Positions 1-10,305 are shown, counted from the first letter of the stretch. The stretch: 64,000 nucleotides of DNA from an uncultured Elusimicrobia bacterium (GCA_903867985.1 CAIPTO010000082.1:1-64000), one strand, 5' to 3'. The notes: a model not told the origin generated them from the letters alone. A program made the numbers and translations.

Positions 1-269
1 GACAAGCGTCCCGGGGAAAGACCATCCATGGAGGAGGTTTATTCCCGCAAAAAAAACGGTGCAACAGCCAGTATTAAGCAGTCAGCCATCATGACATTTC
101 TAAAAAACTTAAACCATGACATTTTAACTTGCTTGCAACAAGGCTATGCTTTTTGCGGGGCTTATGCGCCGGACACGGGAGAAATAGCAATGCGGCGTTC
201 ACCTGTGCGCGGGTTCTCTTGGACGGGGGACAGCTAAATTTCGCAATAAACCATCCGAATGGAGGCGTT

Positions 270-1130
270 GTGGAAGAAAAAAAAGAAGAAGTAGCCGGCG
301 CGGCGGCGCCAAAAGACGGCGAGACTCCCGCTGAACCGGCGAAAGTCAGGTCCGGCGGCAAGGTCTTGAAAATAATTGCCGTCATTTTTTCCGTTTTGTC
401 AGTGATTCTGATCTGCGCGGCGCTTTTCATGTATCAGAAGCTTTCAGGTTTCAGGGAGCTTCTTATGCCTCCGTCCGAGCCCGCGGGCAATTCCGCTTTC
501 AGCGGCGGAGATGAGGGGGGCGTAATTTTGCCGGATGGTTTTAAGGGGCTCGGGGCTTCCGCGCAGGCCAAGGGTGGCTCCGCCCTTACCGTTTTCACTA
601 ATGCGGCGGAATACGCTCAGACGGCCGCGTCGATAACTCCGGAAGACGCAGAAAAAGCTGCCGACGCTTTTGCCAAATACGCCGATCGCGGCATCGTGAA
701 AGATTTTATGGCGGAGTTGAAGAAAGACCCGGATTTTATCCAGGCGCTGAAAGAAAAAGACGCGAACAACCCGCTGGCAATGATCGCATCCGTGCAGAAG
801 GTTAAGAGCATTCAGGGTCTGGTTTTCAAATTTATCATGCGAAAAGATTTCATGCCGCTGATGGTGGATGTTATGAACGACCCTGAAATGAAACCTCTGA
901 TAGGCAAACTTCCGATGGAAAATATGGGGCCGGCGGGACAGATGCTGAAGATGATGTCGGGCGCGGCGCGATCGCCTTCGGCGGAGATGGCGCAGTCTGA
1001 AAATAATGAGGCGGTTTCCGAAGAGGAAGACGGCGAACCGGCCATTCTGGACAATTCAGCTATGCGGAGTCCGGCTCGTTCGTCCGGAACCGCGCTGAAA
1101 AAGAAAAAGCCGCCACTTCCGAACGAATAG
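270..1130 (+). CDS. Hypothetical single-pass membrane protein, low-complexity C-terminus
   Basis: ORF 129..1130; GTG at 270 preceded by GGAGG fits better than the upstream ATG; TM segment VLKIIAVIFSVLSVILICAALFMY. Confidence 0.6.
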   Translation: MEEKKEEVAGAAAPKDGETPAEPAKVRSGGKVLKIIAVIFSVLSVILICAALFMYQKLSGFRELLMPPSEPAGNSAFSGGDEGGVILPDGFKGLGASAQAKGGSALTVFTNAAEYAQTAASITPEDAEKAADAFAKYADRGIVKDFMAELKKDPDFIQALKEKDANNPLAMIASVQKVKSIQGLVFKFIMRKDFMPLMVDVMNDPEMKPLIGKLPMENMGPAGQMLKMMSGAARSPSAEMAQSENNEAVSEEEDGEPAILDNSAMRSPARSSGTALKKKKPPLPNE

Positions 1131-1187
1131 AAAAGCGCGCGGTTTCCTGTTTGACAGGCTTAGCGTATATTGATTTAATATACGTAT

Positions 1188-2159
1188 ATGTCCCATAGAC
1201 GGCTGACAAAAATCATTAAGAGCGCGGCTAAGCCCATAAGCATTTTTATCGTCCCGCACAACAGCCTTCCCTCCATACGGTTTAACCTCCCTGTGGCGCT
1301 TCTTCTCGCTTTCGGCGTCTTTTGGACCGGACTTACGGTCTGGGCGGGATATATAGCCGGCCGGCAATTCGATTATTACGTTACCAAAACAGATAACAGG
1401 ATCCTGCGCGCCAAGATGGATTACGTGTCACAGCAGGTGGAAAAAGGCTTAGCCTATCTTGAGATAACCCGCAAGACCGATCGCCAACTTCGCAAGATGC
1501 TGGGTATGAATCCTAATCTTATAGACGACAGTTCTTCCGTGGGCGGCCCCACCGCTTCAGATCTTTCTGATTTCAGAAAACTCCTTGCAAACAAGGCTTC
1601 CGAGATACGGGAAACCTCGCTTAATAATTCGATTTTTAAGATGCAGGAAGAATCCCGCCGCCGGCTTGCCAGCTATTCCGAGGTCACCTGGTACATAGCC
1701 AACAAATATAACACCGCCAAGGCCACCCCTTCCATCTGGCCGACAGCCGGCCGCATAACCTCCTACTATGGCTATCGCATCGCGCCTTTGAGGATCGCCA
1801 GCGAATATCATACAGGCATAGATATCGCCAATGAGCCCGGCACTCCGGTTTATGCCACCGCTGACGGTGTCGTGCGCTACTCCGGCTGGGCCAACGGCTA
1901 CGGCTTATCCATGGTTCTGGACCACGGGTTCGCGTATTCCACCCTTTACGGGCATCTGAGCGAGCTGGTGGTCAAAGAAGGCGCGCAGGTCCGGCGCGGG
2001 CAGCTGGTCGGGCGCATCGGTTCCACCGGTACCTCCACCGGTCCCCATCTTCACTACGAGGTCTGGCTTGACGGTACGCCTAAAAACCCGATGCCTTATC
2101 TTCAGAGGGATAACAAGAACAGCCCTTTAGCCGATATTTTTGAAGGAATATTTTCCTGA
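1188..2159 (+). CDS. M23 family metallopeptidase (murein hydrolase/LytM-like)
   Basis: N-terminal TM; HTGIDIANEPGTPVYATADGVV ... STGPHLHYEVW motifs. Confidence 0.92.
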   Translation: MSHRRLTKIIKSAAKPISIFIVPHNSLPSIRFNLPVALLLAFGVFWTGLTVWAGYIAGRQFDYYVTKTDNRILRAKMDYVSQQVEKGLAYLEITRKTDRQLRKMLGMNPNLIDDSSSVGGPTASDLSDFRKLLANKASEIRETSLNNSIFKMQEESRRRLASYSEVTWYIANKYNTAKATPSIWPTAGRITSYYGYRIAPLRIASEYHTGIDIANEPGTPVYATADGVVRYSGWANGYGLSMVLDHGFAYSTLYGHLSELVVKEGAQVRRGQLVGRIGSTGTSTGPHLHYEVWLDGTPKNPMPYLQRDNKNSPLADIFEGIFS

Positions 2160-2187
2160 CGCGGAGAAGAGGAAAGGAGACGCAGTC

Positions 2188-2580
2188 ATGTTTAAGAGTT
2201 CTAATATAAATTTCGACACTAAAAATCCTGACACGGTTATAGGCCACGAGGCTTATTTTCAGGGCACTCTGACCGCCAAAGGTTCTTTACGCGTGGATGG
2301 CCGTATCGACGGGTCCATCGTGGACGCGAAGATCGTGACTATCGGTAAGACCGGAAAAATAAAGGGGGACATCTCCTGCGTGGTTTGTTGCGTTTCCGGC
2401 GATGTGACCGGTAATATCTCAGCTCTGGATCATATCGAACTTACGTCCGGTTCGAAAGTGGCCGGCGATCTGCGCGCCCCAAAAATTGTGATAGAGGAAG
2501 ACGCTGTTTTTAACGGCAACTGTTCGATGACCGGCCTTAAAAACTTTAAAATTGAAAATTCAGAAAAGGTGGCCCAATAA
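2188..2580 (+). CDS. Bactofilin family polymer-forming protein
   Basis: VIGHEAYFQGTLTAKGSLRVDGRIDGSI... repeated beta-helix; start at ATG 2188 after AGGAAAGGAG. Confidence 0.88.
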   Translation: MFKSSNINFDTKNPDTVIGHEAYFQGTLTAKGSLRVDGRIDGSIVDAKIVTIGKTGKIKGDISCVVCCVSGDVTGNISALDHIELTSGSKVAGDLRAPKIVIEEDAVFNGNCSMTGLKNFKIENSEKVAQ

Positions 2581-2581
2581 T

Positions 2582-3277
2582 ATGATATCGCTGCTTTCCA
2601 AATATAAACGGAGCATCTTCATGGTGGTCGTAGTCATTTTTATTGGTTCCATCTTTTTTGTAAGCGGCCAGATCTTCTCTTCCGCGTCCTCGAATTCCGT
2701 GGCAGATGTTGGTGGCACAAAGATCCCTTACCAGCGCTTTTCGCTGCAGGTCAACCGGGTCCTCGCCAACCTTAAGGACTCCGGCACCGAAGTCAATGAT
2801 ACCGTGGCCAAGAGCGTGAAACAGGAGATTTTCAGGGAAATGGTTATTGAGGAACTTCTTTCGCAGGAGGGCGCCAAGATGGGGATGAGCGTGCCCGACT
2901 TTGAGGTCGCGGTGGAAATACAGAACACGCCCCAATTCACGGAAAAGGGCGTTTTTAATCCTCGGATTTATTTCCAGACTATTTACAACGAATTCCGGAT
3001 GTCGCCGAACGATTATGAAGCCTGGCGCAAGAAAGCGCGTATGGCCGGCAAGTTTAAGCAGTTCCTGTCCACAAATGTGAAGGTGACGCCCGTGGAGCTT
3101 CAGGCCTATTACCTGTCTAAGAATAAGAGCCTTAAGGATTTTGAAAAGAATAAAGCCAAATATCTTGATGAACTCTCTAAGGAAAAATTCTCCCAGGTGG
3201 CCAGTTACCTCCTGCGCCAGCTGACCACGCAGATGGAGATCAAGAGTTATCTTGAGCTGCGCGAGCAGGGCCGGTAA
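2582..3277 (+). CDS. SurA N-terminal domain / peptidyl-prolyl isomerase-like membrane-anchored protein
   Basis: N-terminal TM anchor followed by VADVGGTKIPYQRFSLQVNR (SurA_N-like); no obvious catalytic PPIase domain. Confidence 0.65.
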   Translation: MISLLSKYKRSIFMVVVVIFIGSIFFVSGQIFSSASSNSVADVGGTKIPYQRFSLQVNRVLANLKDSGTEVNDTVAKSVKQEIFREMVIEELLSQEGAKMGMSVPDFEVAVEIQNTPQFTEKGVFNPRIYFQTIYNEFRMSPNDYEAWRKKARMAGKFKQFLSTNVKVTPVELQAYYLSKNKSLKDFEKNKAKYLDELSKEKFSQVASYLLRQLTTQMEIKSYLELREQGR

Positions 3278-3361
3278 CAGAGGTTGAGGCGCAGGTGCCT
3301 GCAAAGGATCAGGGGCAGAAGAAGCCGGATTTATACTCTGCCTTTACCTGCCGTTAACCCC

Positions 3362-4087
3362 GTGATTGAAATCCATAACCTTACAAAAAATTTTGGCGCC
3401 TACAAAGCCGTGGACGCCTTGAGCCTTAATATCTCCCCTGGGGAGATATTCGGTTTTCTGGGTCCGAACGGCGCGGGCAAGACTACTACCGTCAAGATAT
3501 TGTCGGGTATCATGAAACCCACTTCGGGCCGGGTCCTTGTGGGCGGTTTTGATGTGGTAAAGCAGCCGCTGGAGGCCAAAAAAGTCCTTGCCTATATCCC
3601 CGACGAGCCGTTCGTCTATCCCAAGCTTACCGGTTTTGAATTTCTGCGCTTTATCGGCGATATCTACTCCATCCCTTATAAAGAGCAGCGGGAGCGCATC
3701 CCTGAGCTGATGGATCTTTTTGAAATCTCCGCCCAAAGCGGCGAGCTTCTTGAATCCTACTCGCACGGCATGAAACAAAAACTGCTTATAGCCAGCGTTC
3801 TCCTGCGCAAGCCCCGTGTTGTCCTGTTCGACGAGCCTACTGTCGGGCTGGATCCGAAAAGCATACGGCGTTTCAAGCAGCTTCTGCTGGATATATCCAA
3901 GGACGGGACGGCGGTCTTCATGTGCACTCATATCCTTGATATGGCGGAAAAGCTCTGTACTTCCCTGGGCATTATTTCCGCCGGCCGCCTGATAGCTAAA
4001 GGCACTGTAGCCGAAGTTAAAAAACTGGCCTCCGGCGCCCACTGCGACCGTTCTCTGGAAGAAGTGTTTTTGGAATTGACCGCGTAA
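3362..4087 (+). CDS. ABC transporter ATP-binding protein
   Basis: Walker A GPNGAGKTT, signature YSHGMKQK, Walker B VVLFDEPTVGLDP; GTG start at 3362. Confidence 0.93.
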   Translation: MIEIHNLTKNFGAYKAVDALSLNISPGEIFGFLGPNGAGKTTTVKILSGIMKPTSGRVLVGGFDVVKQPLEAKKVLAYIPDEPFVYPKLTGFEFLRFIGDIYSIPYKEQRERIPELMDLFEISAQSGELLESYSHGMKQKLLIASVLLRKPRVVLFDEPTVGLDPKSIRRFKQLLLDISKDGTAVFMCTHILDMAEKLCTSLGIISAGRLIAKGTVAEVKKLASGAHCDRSLEEVFLELTA

Positions 4088-4136
4088 CCGGAAGATCGGC
4101 TCCGATCTTCTGATCTCCTGTTTTCCGGTTTTAACT

Positions 4137-5804
4137 ATGCTGAGCGTCCTTTTGAAAAGAAAGGTCCTGACCTTTAAAAACAGGATAAAAGCGATGAAGG
4201 GGTGGCATCTGGCCAAGACCCTGATGTTCCTGCTTGTCGGCCTGCTGATGCTGCTGGGGCTTTACGGCGGATTCTGGAGGCTTCTGACCTATCTGGAAGG
4301 CGTGCCGCTGATCGGGCCCATGCTTGCCTGGAAACTCACCTCCATGATCCTTCTTATCACTTTTTCCATGGTCATAGTTTCTTCCATCATAATCTCAATG
4401 ACCACACTCTATTACTCCTTTGACCTTAAATTTCTTTTTTCCTGCCCCATAAGCCTGCGCTCCCTTTTCATGGATAAAGCCATGGAGACCGTGTTTTATT
4501 CTTCGTGGACGCTGCTCCTGGCAGTCTTGCCGTACATTATAGCGCTGGGCCGGGTCAAAGGACTCGGCACCGGTTTTTACCTGTCTTATGCGCTGCTGAT
4601 GATTCCTTTCGTAATGCTGGCCGGCTCTTTCGGCATTATTTTCAGCACGCTGGTCATGTACCTTTTCCCTTCTTCCAGTACCAGGGATATCACCTGGCTG
4701 CTCGGCAGCCTGTCAGTATCCTTCGTTTATATCGCGTTCCGCTTTATGAAGCCGGAAACGCTTCTTAGGCCTGACAGTCTGGAGGTTGTGGCTCAGTATA
4801 TACAGTATCTGCAGTCCCCGACCGCGCCGTACCTGCCGTCTTGGTGGGTCACGAAGGCGATGATATCTTATCCAGCCGGAAACTGGGGCGCTTTCTTTTT
4901 TTACGCCGGCGTGCTTTTCGCGGCGGCCCTTATAATTTACGCGGGCGTGTATCTGGTTTCCGGTTTCGTCTACGCCAAGGGTTTCAGCGGGGCCCAAAGT
5001 TCGCCCAGGTTCCGGGGGACGGCCAGGTTGATCCCGGAGCAGCGGATCGTGATAAAACTCGGGAAATTCAGGCAGTTGCTTACCTTTTGCTGGAAGGACC
5101 GGCTGCTGCTCCTGCGCGACCCGCGCTACTGGTCGCAGCTCATACTCATCGCGGCCCTTATCGTAGTCTATCTTTTCAGCATCCGCCAGCTTCCGCTGGA
5201 TTCGCAGGATATAAAGAGTCTGGTTTCGTTCCTTAATATAGGGGTGGCGGGATTCGTGATGGCGGCTATCGGGCTGCGGTTTATCTTCCCGGCTATCAGT
5301 CTCGAAGGCGGCAGTTTCTGGCTTATTAAATCCTCTCCGGTCACCATCTCCCAGGTCATGAAAGAAAAACTGCTGATCTCTATCGTCCCTTCGGTCGTGA
5401 TCGGGGCGGTTCTGATAACATGCTCAAACCATCTGCTGAACGCCGACTTTTTTATTTCCGCGCTTTCAACCTGCAGCATTGTCATGGCCGCCGTGGTGAT
5501 CTCCGTGATGGGAACCGGTTTAGGCGCGCTCTTTCCGGATTTTAAGGTGGAAAATATCCACCAGTTGGAATCTTCTTACGGCGGCTTCATCTACATGGCC
5601 TGCGCGATGGGTTATCTCGGTCTCCTGGTCGCTTTAGAGGCATGGCCGGTTCAGATGCATTTTGCCCAGCGCTTCGGCCGGGCGCATCCGTGGGACTGGC
5701 GGGGGGTGGCGCTGTGCGCTGTCGCTTTTACGGCGCTTAACGCGGCGGCGCTTATAGTGCCCTGGAAACTGGGGCTCAGGAACCTTGAGCAGCATGAGAT
5801 TTAG
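4137..5804 (+). CDS. ABC exporter permease subunit
   Basis: Many TM segments, directly downstream of the ATPase gene. Confidence 0.75.
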   Translation: MLSVLLKRKVLTFKNRIKAMKGWHLAKTLMFLLVGLLMLLGLYGGFWRLLTYLEGVPLIGPMLAWKLTSMILLITFSMVIVSSIIISMTTLYYSFDLKFLFSCPISLRSLFMDKAMETVFYSSWTLLLAVLPYIIALGRVKGLGTGFYLSYALLMIPFVMLAGSFGIIFSTLVMYLFPSSSTRDITWLLGSLSVSFVYIAFRFMKPETLLRPDSLEVVAQYIQYLQSPTAPYLPSWWVTKAMISYPAGNWGAFFFYAGVLFAAALIIYAGVYLVSGFVYAKGFSGAQSSPRFRGTARLIPEQRIVIKLGKFRQLLTFCWKDRLLLLRDPRYWSQLILIAALIVVYLFSIRQLPLDSQDIKSLVSFLNIGVAGFVMAAIGLRFIFPAISLEGGSFWLIKSSPVTISQVMKEKLLISIVPSVVIGAVLITCSNHLLNADFFISALSTCSIVMAAVVISVMGTGLGALFPDFKVENIHQLESSYGGFIYMACAMGYLGLLVALEAWPVQMHFAQRFGRAHPWDWRGVALCAVAFTALNAAALIVPWKLGLRNLEQHEI

Positions 5805-5852
5805 CATGAGGATCAGCAGCCGGTATCCGGTAATGAGTGGCTGTTCACGGAT

Positions 5853-6626
5853 GTGGAAAACATGAAAAAAAACAAGTTTCAATATTTTTTATCTTTTTTT
5901 ACCGGTTATATATTACTGTCTGTAACCGGCTGCTTGTTGCTGGCCGCCGGTCACTGTTTCGCGGCCAATCAGTACGCCGGGAAATTTTTTGCGGAAGGAA
6001 GTTCCAAAAAATCCGAGTTCGCGCTCACTTATGACGATGGCCCCGGCTATATAACTGAAGACCTGCTGAAACTGCTGGACCGGTACAGCGCCAAGGCGAC
6101 TTTTTTTGCGACCGGCCAGTCCGTCCGTAAGTATCCCAAAAAAGCCGCGGCCGAGAGCGCAGCCGGACATCTGATCGGCAACCATACCGATAAGCACGAA
6201 TTTTATCCGAAAGTTGGAAAGAGACCTGACCGCGAAAAGATCCTGGAAAAGGAATTGGAAGACGCAGGCGCCGCTATCGTGTCCGCCGCCGGTGTCAAGC
6301 CTGTGTTTTTGCGCATGCCGAACGGCTATGACAGGGACTGGGTCAGAAAAGTGGCAGCCAGAAAAGGTTATATCCTGGTCAATTGGACCTACGGCAGCGA
6401 TTGGACTAATATACCGGAAGCCGAAATGACGGGGGGATACCTTAGAAATCTAAAGCCGGGAGCTATTCTTCTTATGCACGACGGCGGGGGGAAGAGCCGG
6501 GAAAAGACGCTGCGCATAACCGAACAAGTGCTGAAAGAAGCCGCGTTAAGAGGGCTGCGCCCCGTGACGATAAACGTGCTTTTAGCCATACCTGATGCTA
6601 AGACGATATCCGGTACTGCAAAGTAA
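5853..6626 (+). CDS. Polysaccharide deacetylase family protein (NodB-like)
   Basis: ALTYDDGPG, ATFFATGQSVRKYP, GNHTDKHE, GAILLMHDGGG motifs; signal peptide. Confidence 0.9.
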   Translation: MENMKKNKFQYFLSFFTGYILLSVTGCLLLAAGHCFAANQYAGKFFAEGSSKKSEFALTYDDGPGYITEDLLKLLDRYSAKATFFATGQSVRKYPKKAAAESAAGHLIGNHTDKHEFYPKVGKRPDREKILEKELEDAGAAIVSAAGVKPVFLRMPNGYDRDWVRKVAARKGYILVNWTYGSDWTNIPEAEMTGGYLRNLKPGAILLMHDGGGKSREKTLRITEQVLKEAALRGLRPVTINVLLAIPDAKTISGTAK

Positions 6627-6760
6627 CCGGTATAAAGTGCAGAATTATAATCGGTTACGGGTGTCATTCGTGAGCCCGTCCCGGTGCGTGTAAAAGAAAG
6701 CGGAATAAATTTTGTAGAATTGTGTTGTATCGATTATACCCCTAGCGGGGTGCGACAGGC

Positions 6761-6844
6761 GGGCAAGTGGCGGAACTGGTAGACGCGCAGGTCTCAAAAA
6801 CCTGTGATCTCACGGTCGTGAGGGTTCGATTCCCTCCTTGCCCA
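6761..6844 (+). tRNA. tRNA-Leu (anticodon CAA)
   Basis: Acceptor GGGCAAG/CTTGCCC, anticodon stem CAGGT-CTCAAAA-ACCTG, long variable arm, T-arm GGTTCGATTCC; CCA not encoded. Confidence 0.93.
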
Positions 6845-6935
6845 AAACTTTTGCGGCTATCCTGATAAGGGGTAATACCTGGAATTATGACCATAAGATG
6901 ATCGGGATCTGTATAGATGCCGGTTTGTGGGGGTT

Positions 6936-6964
6936 AGAGAGGCGCCGGGTGGCGTCTCTTTTTT
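6936..6964 (+). terminator. Rho-independent terminator after tRNA-Leu (possibly shared with the convergent gene)
   Basis: AGAGAGGCGCC-GGGT-GGCGTCTCTTTTTT hairpin followed by T run. Confidence 0.75.
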
Positions 6965-8039
6965 ATGTGTAAGGAATGCTTATCCGGGTGGGTTCCGCTT
7001 TTGGCTTCCAGCGAAACTCGGTCTCCTGCAGTTCCACGGCGATCTGGATTATCTCTTTTATGACGCAGGTGACGGGTATGGAAAAGATTATGCCCCAGAT
7101 GCCTCCCAGTTCCCAGCCGGCCAAAAGAGCGAAGAGCACTATGGCCGGGTTAAGTTTTACGGCCTTTTTCATTATATAGGGCTGTAGGAACCAATCGTCC
7201 ATAAAGCGGAGGCCGGTAAAAAAGATCAGTATTTTTATTATGGGCAGAGTGGTTCCAAACTGCAAATAAGCGACTATGGACGATACCACTGCTCCGACGA
7301 AGGCGCCCGCGTACGGCACAAGACTTGAAAAGCCTATCAGTATGGCGATGAAGGCGGAATAATTTAAATCCATTACTAAAAGGCCGCTGAAAGCGATAAG
7401 GAAAATTATCAGGGCTTCGGTAAGTATCCCGCGCAGGTAATTACCCAATGAAGCGTCTATGCGGGAAGCTATGTGGAGTATAATTTCCGCGTGCCGGGAC
7501 GGGACATGGTCCATAAGGTAGTCAAGTATGTCCGAGCCGCCCAGCAGTATGAAGAAAGTTATGAACGGCACTACGAACAAAAGCGTGAGGACCGGGATGA
7601 GCGTCAGCAGAAACTGCGGGATGATTTCCAGAACATGCGTTAGCTTTTCGTTCAGTTTTAAACTTGCCAGGAACGGGTAGCTGTTTACGAGTTTTGAGTT
7701 CAGATTCAGAACGAACTGCTGGATGCGGTCGGCGTAAGCCGGCCACGACTGCTGCAGTGTATCCATCTCGAACGAAAGGAAATGAAAAAGAAGATATATG
7801 CACACGAAGATAAGGACGCCCACCGTCATGTAGAGGCCGATGACGGCGTATAGCCGCTTTATCCCGCGCACTTCAAAGTATTTTATTATCGGATTAAGGA
7901 TGTAGGCGAGAGCGGCGCTGAGGATGAAAGGGAATACCGCGCCTTTAGCCAGAACCAGCATATAGGCGAACCCCAGGACGATAAAAACCGGGAGGATGAA
8001 TTCCCGGTAACTTCTTTTAGCGGCGGGTTCGTTAGCCAT
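6963..8039 (-). CDS. AI-2E family transporter (permease-like)
   Basis: FILSAALAYILNPIIKYFEVRGIKR...; multiple TM; PALLAGWELGGIWGIIFSIP-type C-terminus. Confidence 0.88.
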   Translation of the reverse strand: MANEPAAKRSYREFILPVFIVLGFAYMLVLAKGAVFPFILSAALAYILNPIIKYFEVRGIKRLYAVIGLYMTVGVLIFVCIYLLFHFLSFEMDTLQQSWPAYADRIQQFVLNLNSKLVNSYPFLASLKLNEKLTHVLEIIPQFLLTLIPVLTLLFVVPFITFFILLGGSDILDYLMDHVPSRHAEIILHIASRIDASLGNYLRGILTEALIIFLIAFSGLLVMDLNYSAFIAILIGFSSLVPYAGAFVGAVVSSIVAYLQFGTTLPIIKILIFFTGLRFMDDWFLQPYIMKKAVKLNPAIVLFALLAGWELGGIWGIIFSIPVTCVIKEIIQIAVELQETEFRWKPKAEPTRISIPYT

Positions 8040-8057
8040 AAAAATATCCGGATTTCT

Positions 8058-8549
8058 TTATCCCTGCGGCTTCTCTATCACGGCGCGCAGGCGGGCCGAC
8101 ATGATCTTGGCCAGTTGCGTGGCGATGACCACGCCGATCTTAGGCCGCGCGAAAAGCAGCGTTTCCAGCTTGATTTTAAATAGCATGAAGACTTTCGTCT
8201 CTTCAAGCGCGTAAACGGTGGCGGTTCTGGGCATCTCTTCAAGGAGCGCCATCTCTCCGAAAAATTCTCCGGGTTGCACCTCGGCGATGATCTCGCTCTT
8301 CTCCGTATCGCGCTCCATTCTTGACAGCGCTATCTTGCCGGAGAAGACTATGAACAGCGCCCGGCCGATGTCGCCTTGGGTGAAAATGGTCTCGCCTTTG
8401 AGATATGTGCGTTCCTGAAGGTTTTCCAGGATGTGAATAAGGTCCCGTTTTTTTATGCCTTCAAAAAGACGGATGCTTTTCAGGAAATCTATTTTTCTGA
8501 GCGTTTCCTTGTCGTAGAGGCGGTTTAATATGTTTATCACTTTAAACAT
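8058..8549 (-). CDS. Cyclic nucleotide-binding domain protein
   Basis: GETIFTQGDIGRALFIVFSGKIAL ... VQPGEFFGEMALLEEMPRTATVYALE. Confidence 0.9.
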   Translation of the reverse strand: MFKVINILNRLYDKETLRKIDFLKSIRLFEGIKKRDLIHILENLQERTYLKGETIFTQGDIGRALFIVFSGKIALSRMERDTEKSEIIAEVQPGEFFGEMALLEEMPRTATVYALEETKVFMLFKIKLETLLFARPKIGVVIATQLAKIMSARLRAVIEKPQG

Positions 8550-8621
8550 TCTTTCTCCCGTGAAAAGTGCGGATATAGGTTTGGGGGCGTGGCGGAGTCG
8601 GATTGCGACCCGTGCTTTTTC

Positions 8622-8870
8622 CTATTTTTTAAAGAATCCGTAAATACTTTGCGCCGCGCGAAACCAGCCGGACGAAATGCCGCTCGCGACTGTCTGAACG
8701 GCGCTGACGACCGGGTCCAGGGCGGTAAGTTTCCCGTCCGCGTTCAGGGCAAGGTATTCCACTGCCTTGGCGGTATAGCGCACCTGTCTCAGGGTGAGGA
8801 TCGCCTGCGCTGCGAGCGCGACGAAAGCCAGGGTCGCTACGATTACGCATACTGTAATTACGGTTGTCAT
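8622..8870 (-). CDS. Small membrane protein, DUF948-like
   Basis: Short ORF with one TM helix; 3' end adjacent to the CNB gene. Confidence 0.5.
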   Translation of the reverse strand: MTTVITVCVIVATLAFVALAAQAILTLRQVRYTAKAVEYLALNADGKLTALDPVVSAVQTVASGISSGWFRAAQSIYGFFKK

Positions 8871-9015
8871 GATATTCTCCTGAGAAAAAAATAAAGGGCT
8901 GATTTCAGCTTCTTATTAGAGTATATAAAATTTCGCCCCGTTCATTACTATTGCCGCTCGGTAATGGGGGGGGGGCGGCTGCGTTCCGCGCATGATTGCG
9001 GCCGGCAGGGAGGCG

Positions 9016-9390
9016 CTATTTGTTTAAGATACGGCGTTCAAGAACCTTGATCCTGGCCAGTAGGATGTCGTTGTTAAAGGGTTTGGGCAGGTAGTCGTCC
9101 GCCCCTGTTTCATAGCCGCGCACCTGGTCTTTGGCTTGTGTCATGACGGTCAGCATGAGTACGGGCATCTTCTTAAATCTGCCGTCCCTTCTTATGTGGT
9201 TCAAGAGTTCAAATCCGTCCATCTCCGGCATGTTCACGTCCAGCACCGCCATATCCGCCCCGTCGGCCTTAAGCCTCTCCCAAGCCAGGAGTCCGTTCAT
9301 CTCCGCGGCCACCTCGTAACCCGCTTCGGTAAGTACTTCAGCCAGCAGGTCCCTGAAAACATCGTTGTCTTCGGCTATCAGTATTTTCAT
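9016..9390 (-). CDS. Response regulator (REC domain only)
   Basis: MKILIAEDNDVFRDLL ... DMAVLDVNMPEMDGFELL ... ADDYLPKPF. Confidence 0.92.
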   Translation of the reverse strand: MKILIAEDNDVFRDLLAEVLTEAGYEVAAEMNGLLAWERLKADGADMAVLDVNMPEMDGFELLNHIRRDGRFKKMPVLMLTVMTQAKDQVRGYETGADDYLPKPFNNDILLARIKVLERRILNK

Positions 9391-10115
9391 AAATTTCCCT
9401 CCGCCCTGCCTTTATAAGTGTATCCGGTTCCGTAAACTGTTTTTATATTTTCCCCGTATGATCCCAATTTGTGTCTCAAAGATTCCACATGTTTATCGAT
9501 GGTTTCAAAATTGACATGGCCGGATTTTTCCTGCCAGATAGTCTCCATCAGGGATTTTCTTGAAACCACGTGGTTTTCGTTCCCCAGGAGCATGAAAAAA
9601 ATTTCAAATTCTTTAGGCGTTAGATCGTCAAGGATTTTGTTTTTGCCCGAGGGCAGGCGCAATTTAACGGTTTTTGCGGCTCTGTCCGTTTCAATATGCC
9701 CGTCCGCGGACTTGATCAGGGTCCTGGCCATGTTCAGGCTGGGTAAAAGACGCCGCATGTGGGCTTTTGTTTTTGAAAGCAGCACCTCTTCGTCTATATC
9801 GCTGGTTATAAAATCGTCGGCTCCGTTCTCAAGGAAACCGGAGATATCCGAATTGGAGACTTTGCCCGGGCGGCTGAAGACTATTACCGCGATATTATTC
9901 CTTCCGTTCAGGAGGGTTTTAAGATCCCCGGGTGAAGCGAGCCCGTCGGCGCATATTTCCACGAACGCCAGTCCCCAGGCGTCCTTAGATATACTGTTGA
10001 TCGCCGCCAGGTTCGGGAGCGGAGTGACGCTGAAACGCGCTCTGGAAAACACGCTGCGCCATTTGTCGGATGTTTCCCCGTCCTGGGTGACAAGCCATAA
10101 AGTGAATTTAATCAT
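9387..10115 (-). CDS. OmpR-type winged-helix response regulator (divergent REC)
   Basis: C-terminal LTPKEFEIFFMLLGNENHVVSRKSLMETIW...VESLRHKLGSYGENIKTVYGTGYTYK. Confidence 0.85.
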   Translation of the reverse strand: MIKFTLWLVTQDGETSDKWRSVFSRARFSVTPLPNLAAINSISKDAWGLAFVEICADGLASPGDLKTLLNGRNNIAVIVFSRPGKVSNSDISGFLENGADDFITSDIDEEVLLSKTKAHMRRLLPSLNMARTLIKSADGHIETDRAAKTVKLRLPSGKNKILDDLTPKEFEIFFMLLGNENHVVSRKSLMETIWQEKSGHVNFETIDKHVESLRHKLGSYGENIKTVYGTGYTYKGRAEGNL

Positions 10116-10225
10116 AATGCGTAATCCGGGTATTATATAATAAGTACCACATATATCCGATATGTCCGGCTATATCTGAAACTCTAAATTTGGCCGGACC
10201 ATGAGCTGACTATACCAATGGCGTT

Positions 10226-10249
10226 GTTATAATGTAATATTATTATAAC
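10226..10249. promoter_or_regulatory. Inverted repeat in the divergent intergenic region
   Basis: GTTATAAT-GTAATATT-ATTATAAC, 8-bp perfect arms. Confidence 0.4.
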
Positions 10250-10305
10250 TTTTCTGAAACATCGTTTCCGTACAATTTAACTGAACGGTACAAAGGGAGA
10301 TTACT

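Noticed and set aside
3344-4216. 290-aa minus-strand ORF antisense to the ABC ATPase (and similar long antisense ORFs at 2546..3304, 11296..12159, 13986..14684, 40895..41716, 61204..61992)
   Set aside because: Each lies opposite a well-supported coding gene and lacks recognisable domains or independent RBS evidence.
5925-5990. Signal-peptide DNA of the polysaccharide deacetylase (GTAACCGGCTGCTTGTTGCTGGCCGCCGGTCACTG) as another repeat-word insertion
   Set aside because: Vaguely word-like and resembling 28003..28032, but hydrophobic signal-peptide codon bias explains it equally well.
8966-8975. G10 homopolymer between minus-strand genes as a phase-variable tract
   Set aside because: Located in a non-coding gap between convergently unsupported ends with no clear promoter spacing role; could also be a sequencing/assembly artefact.
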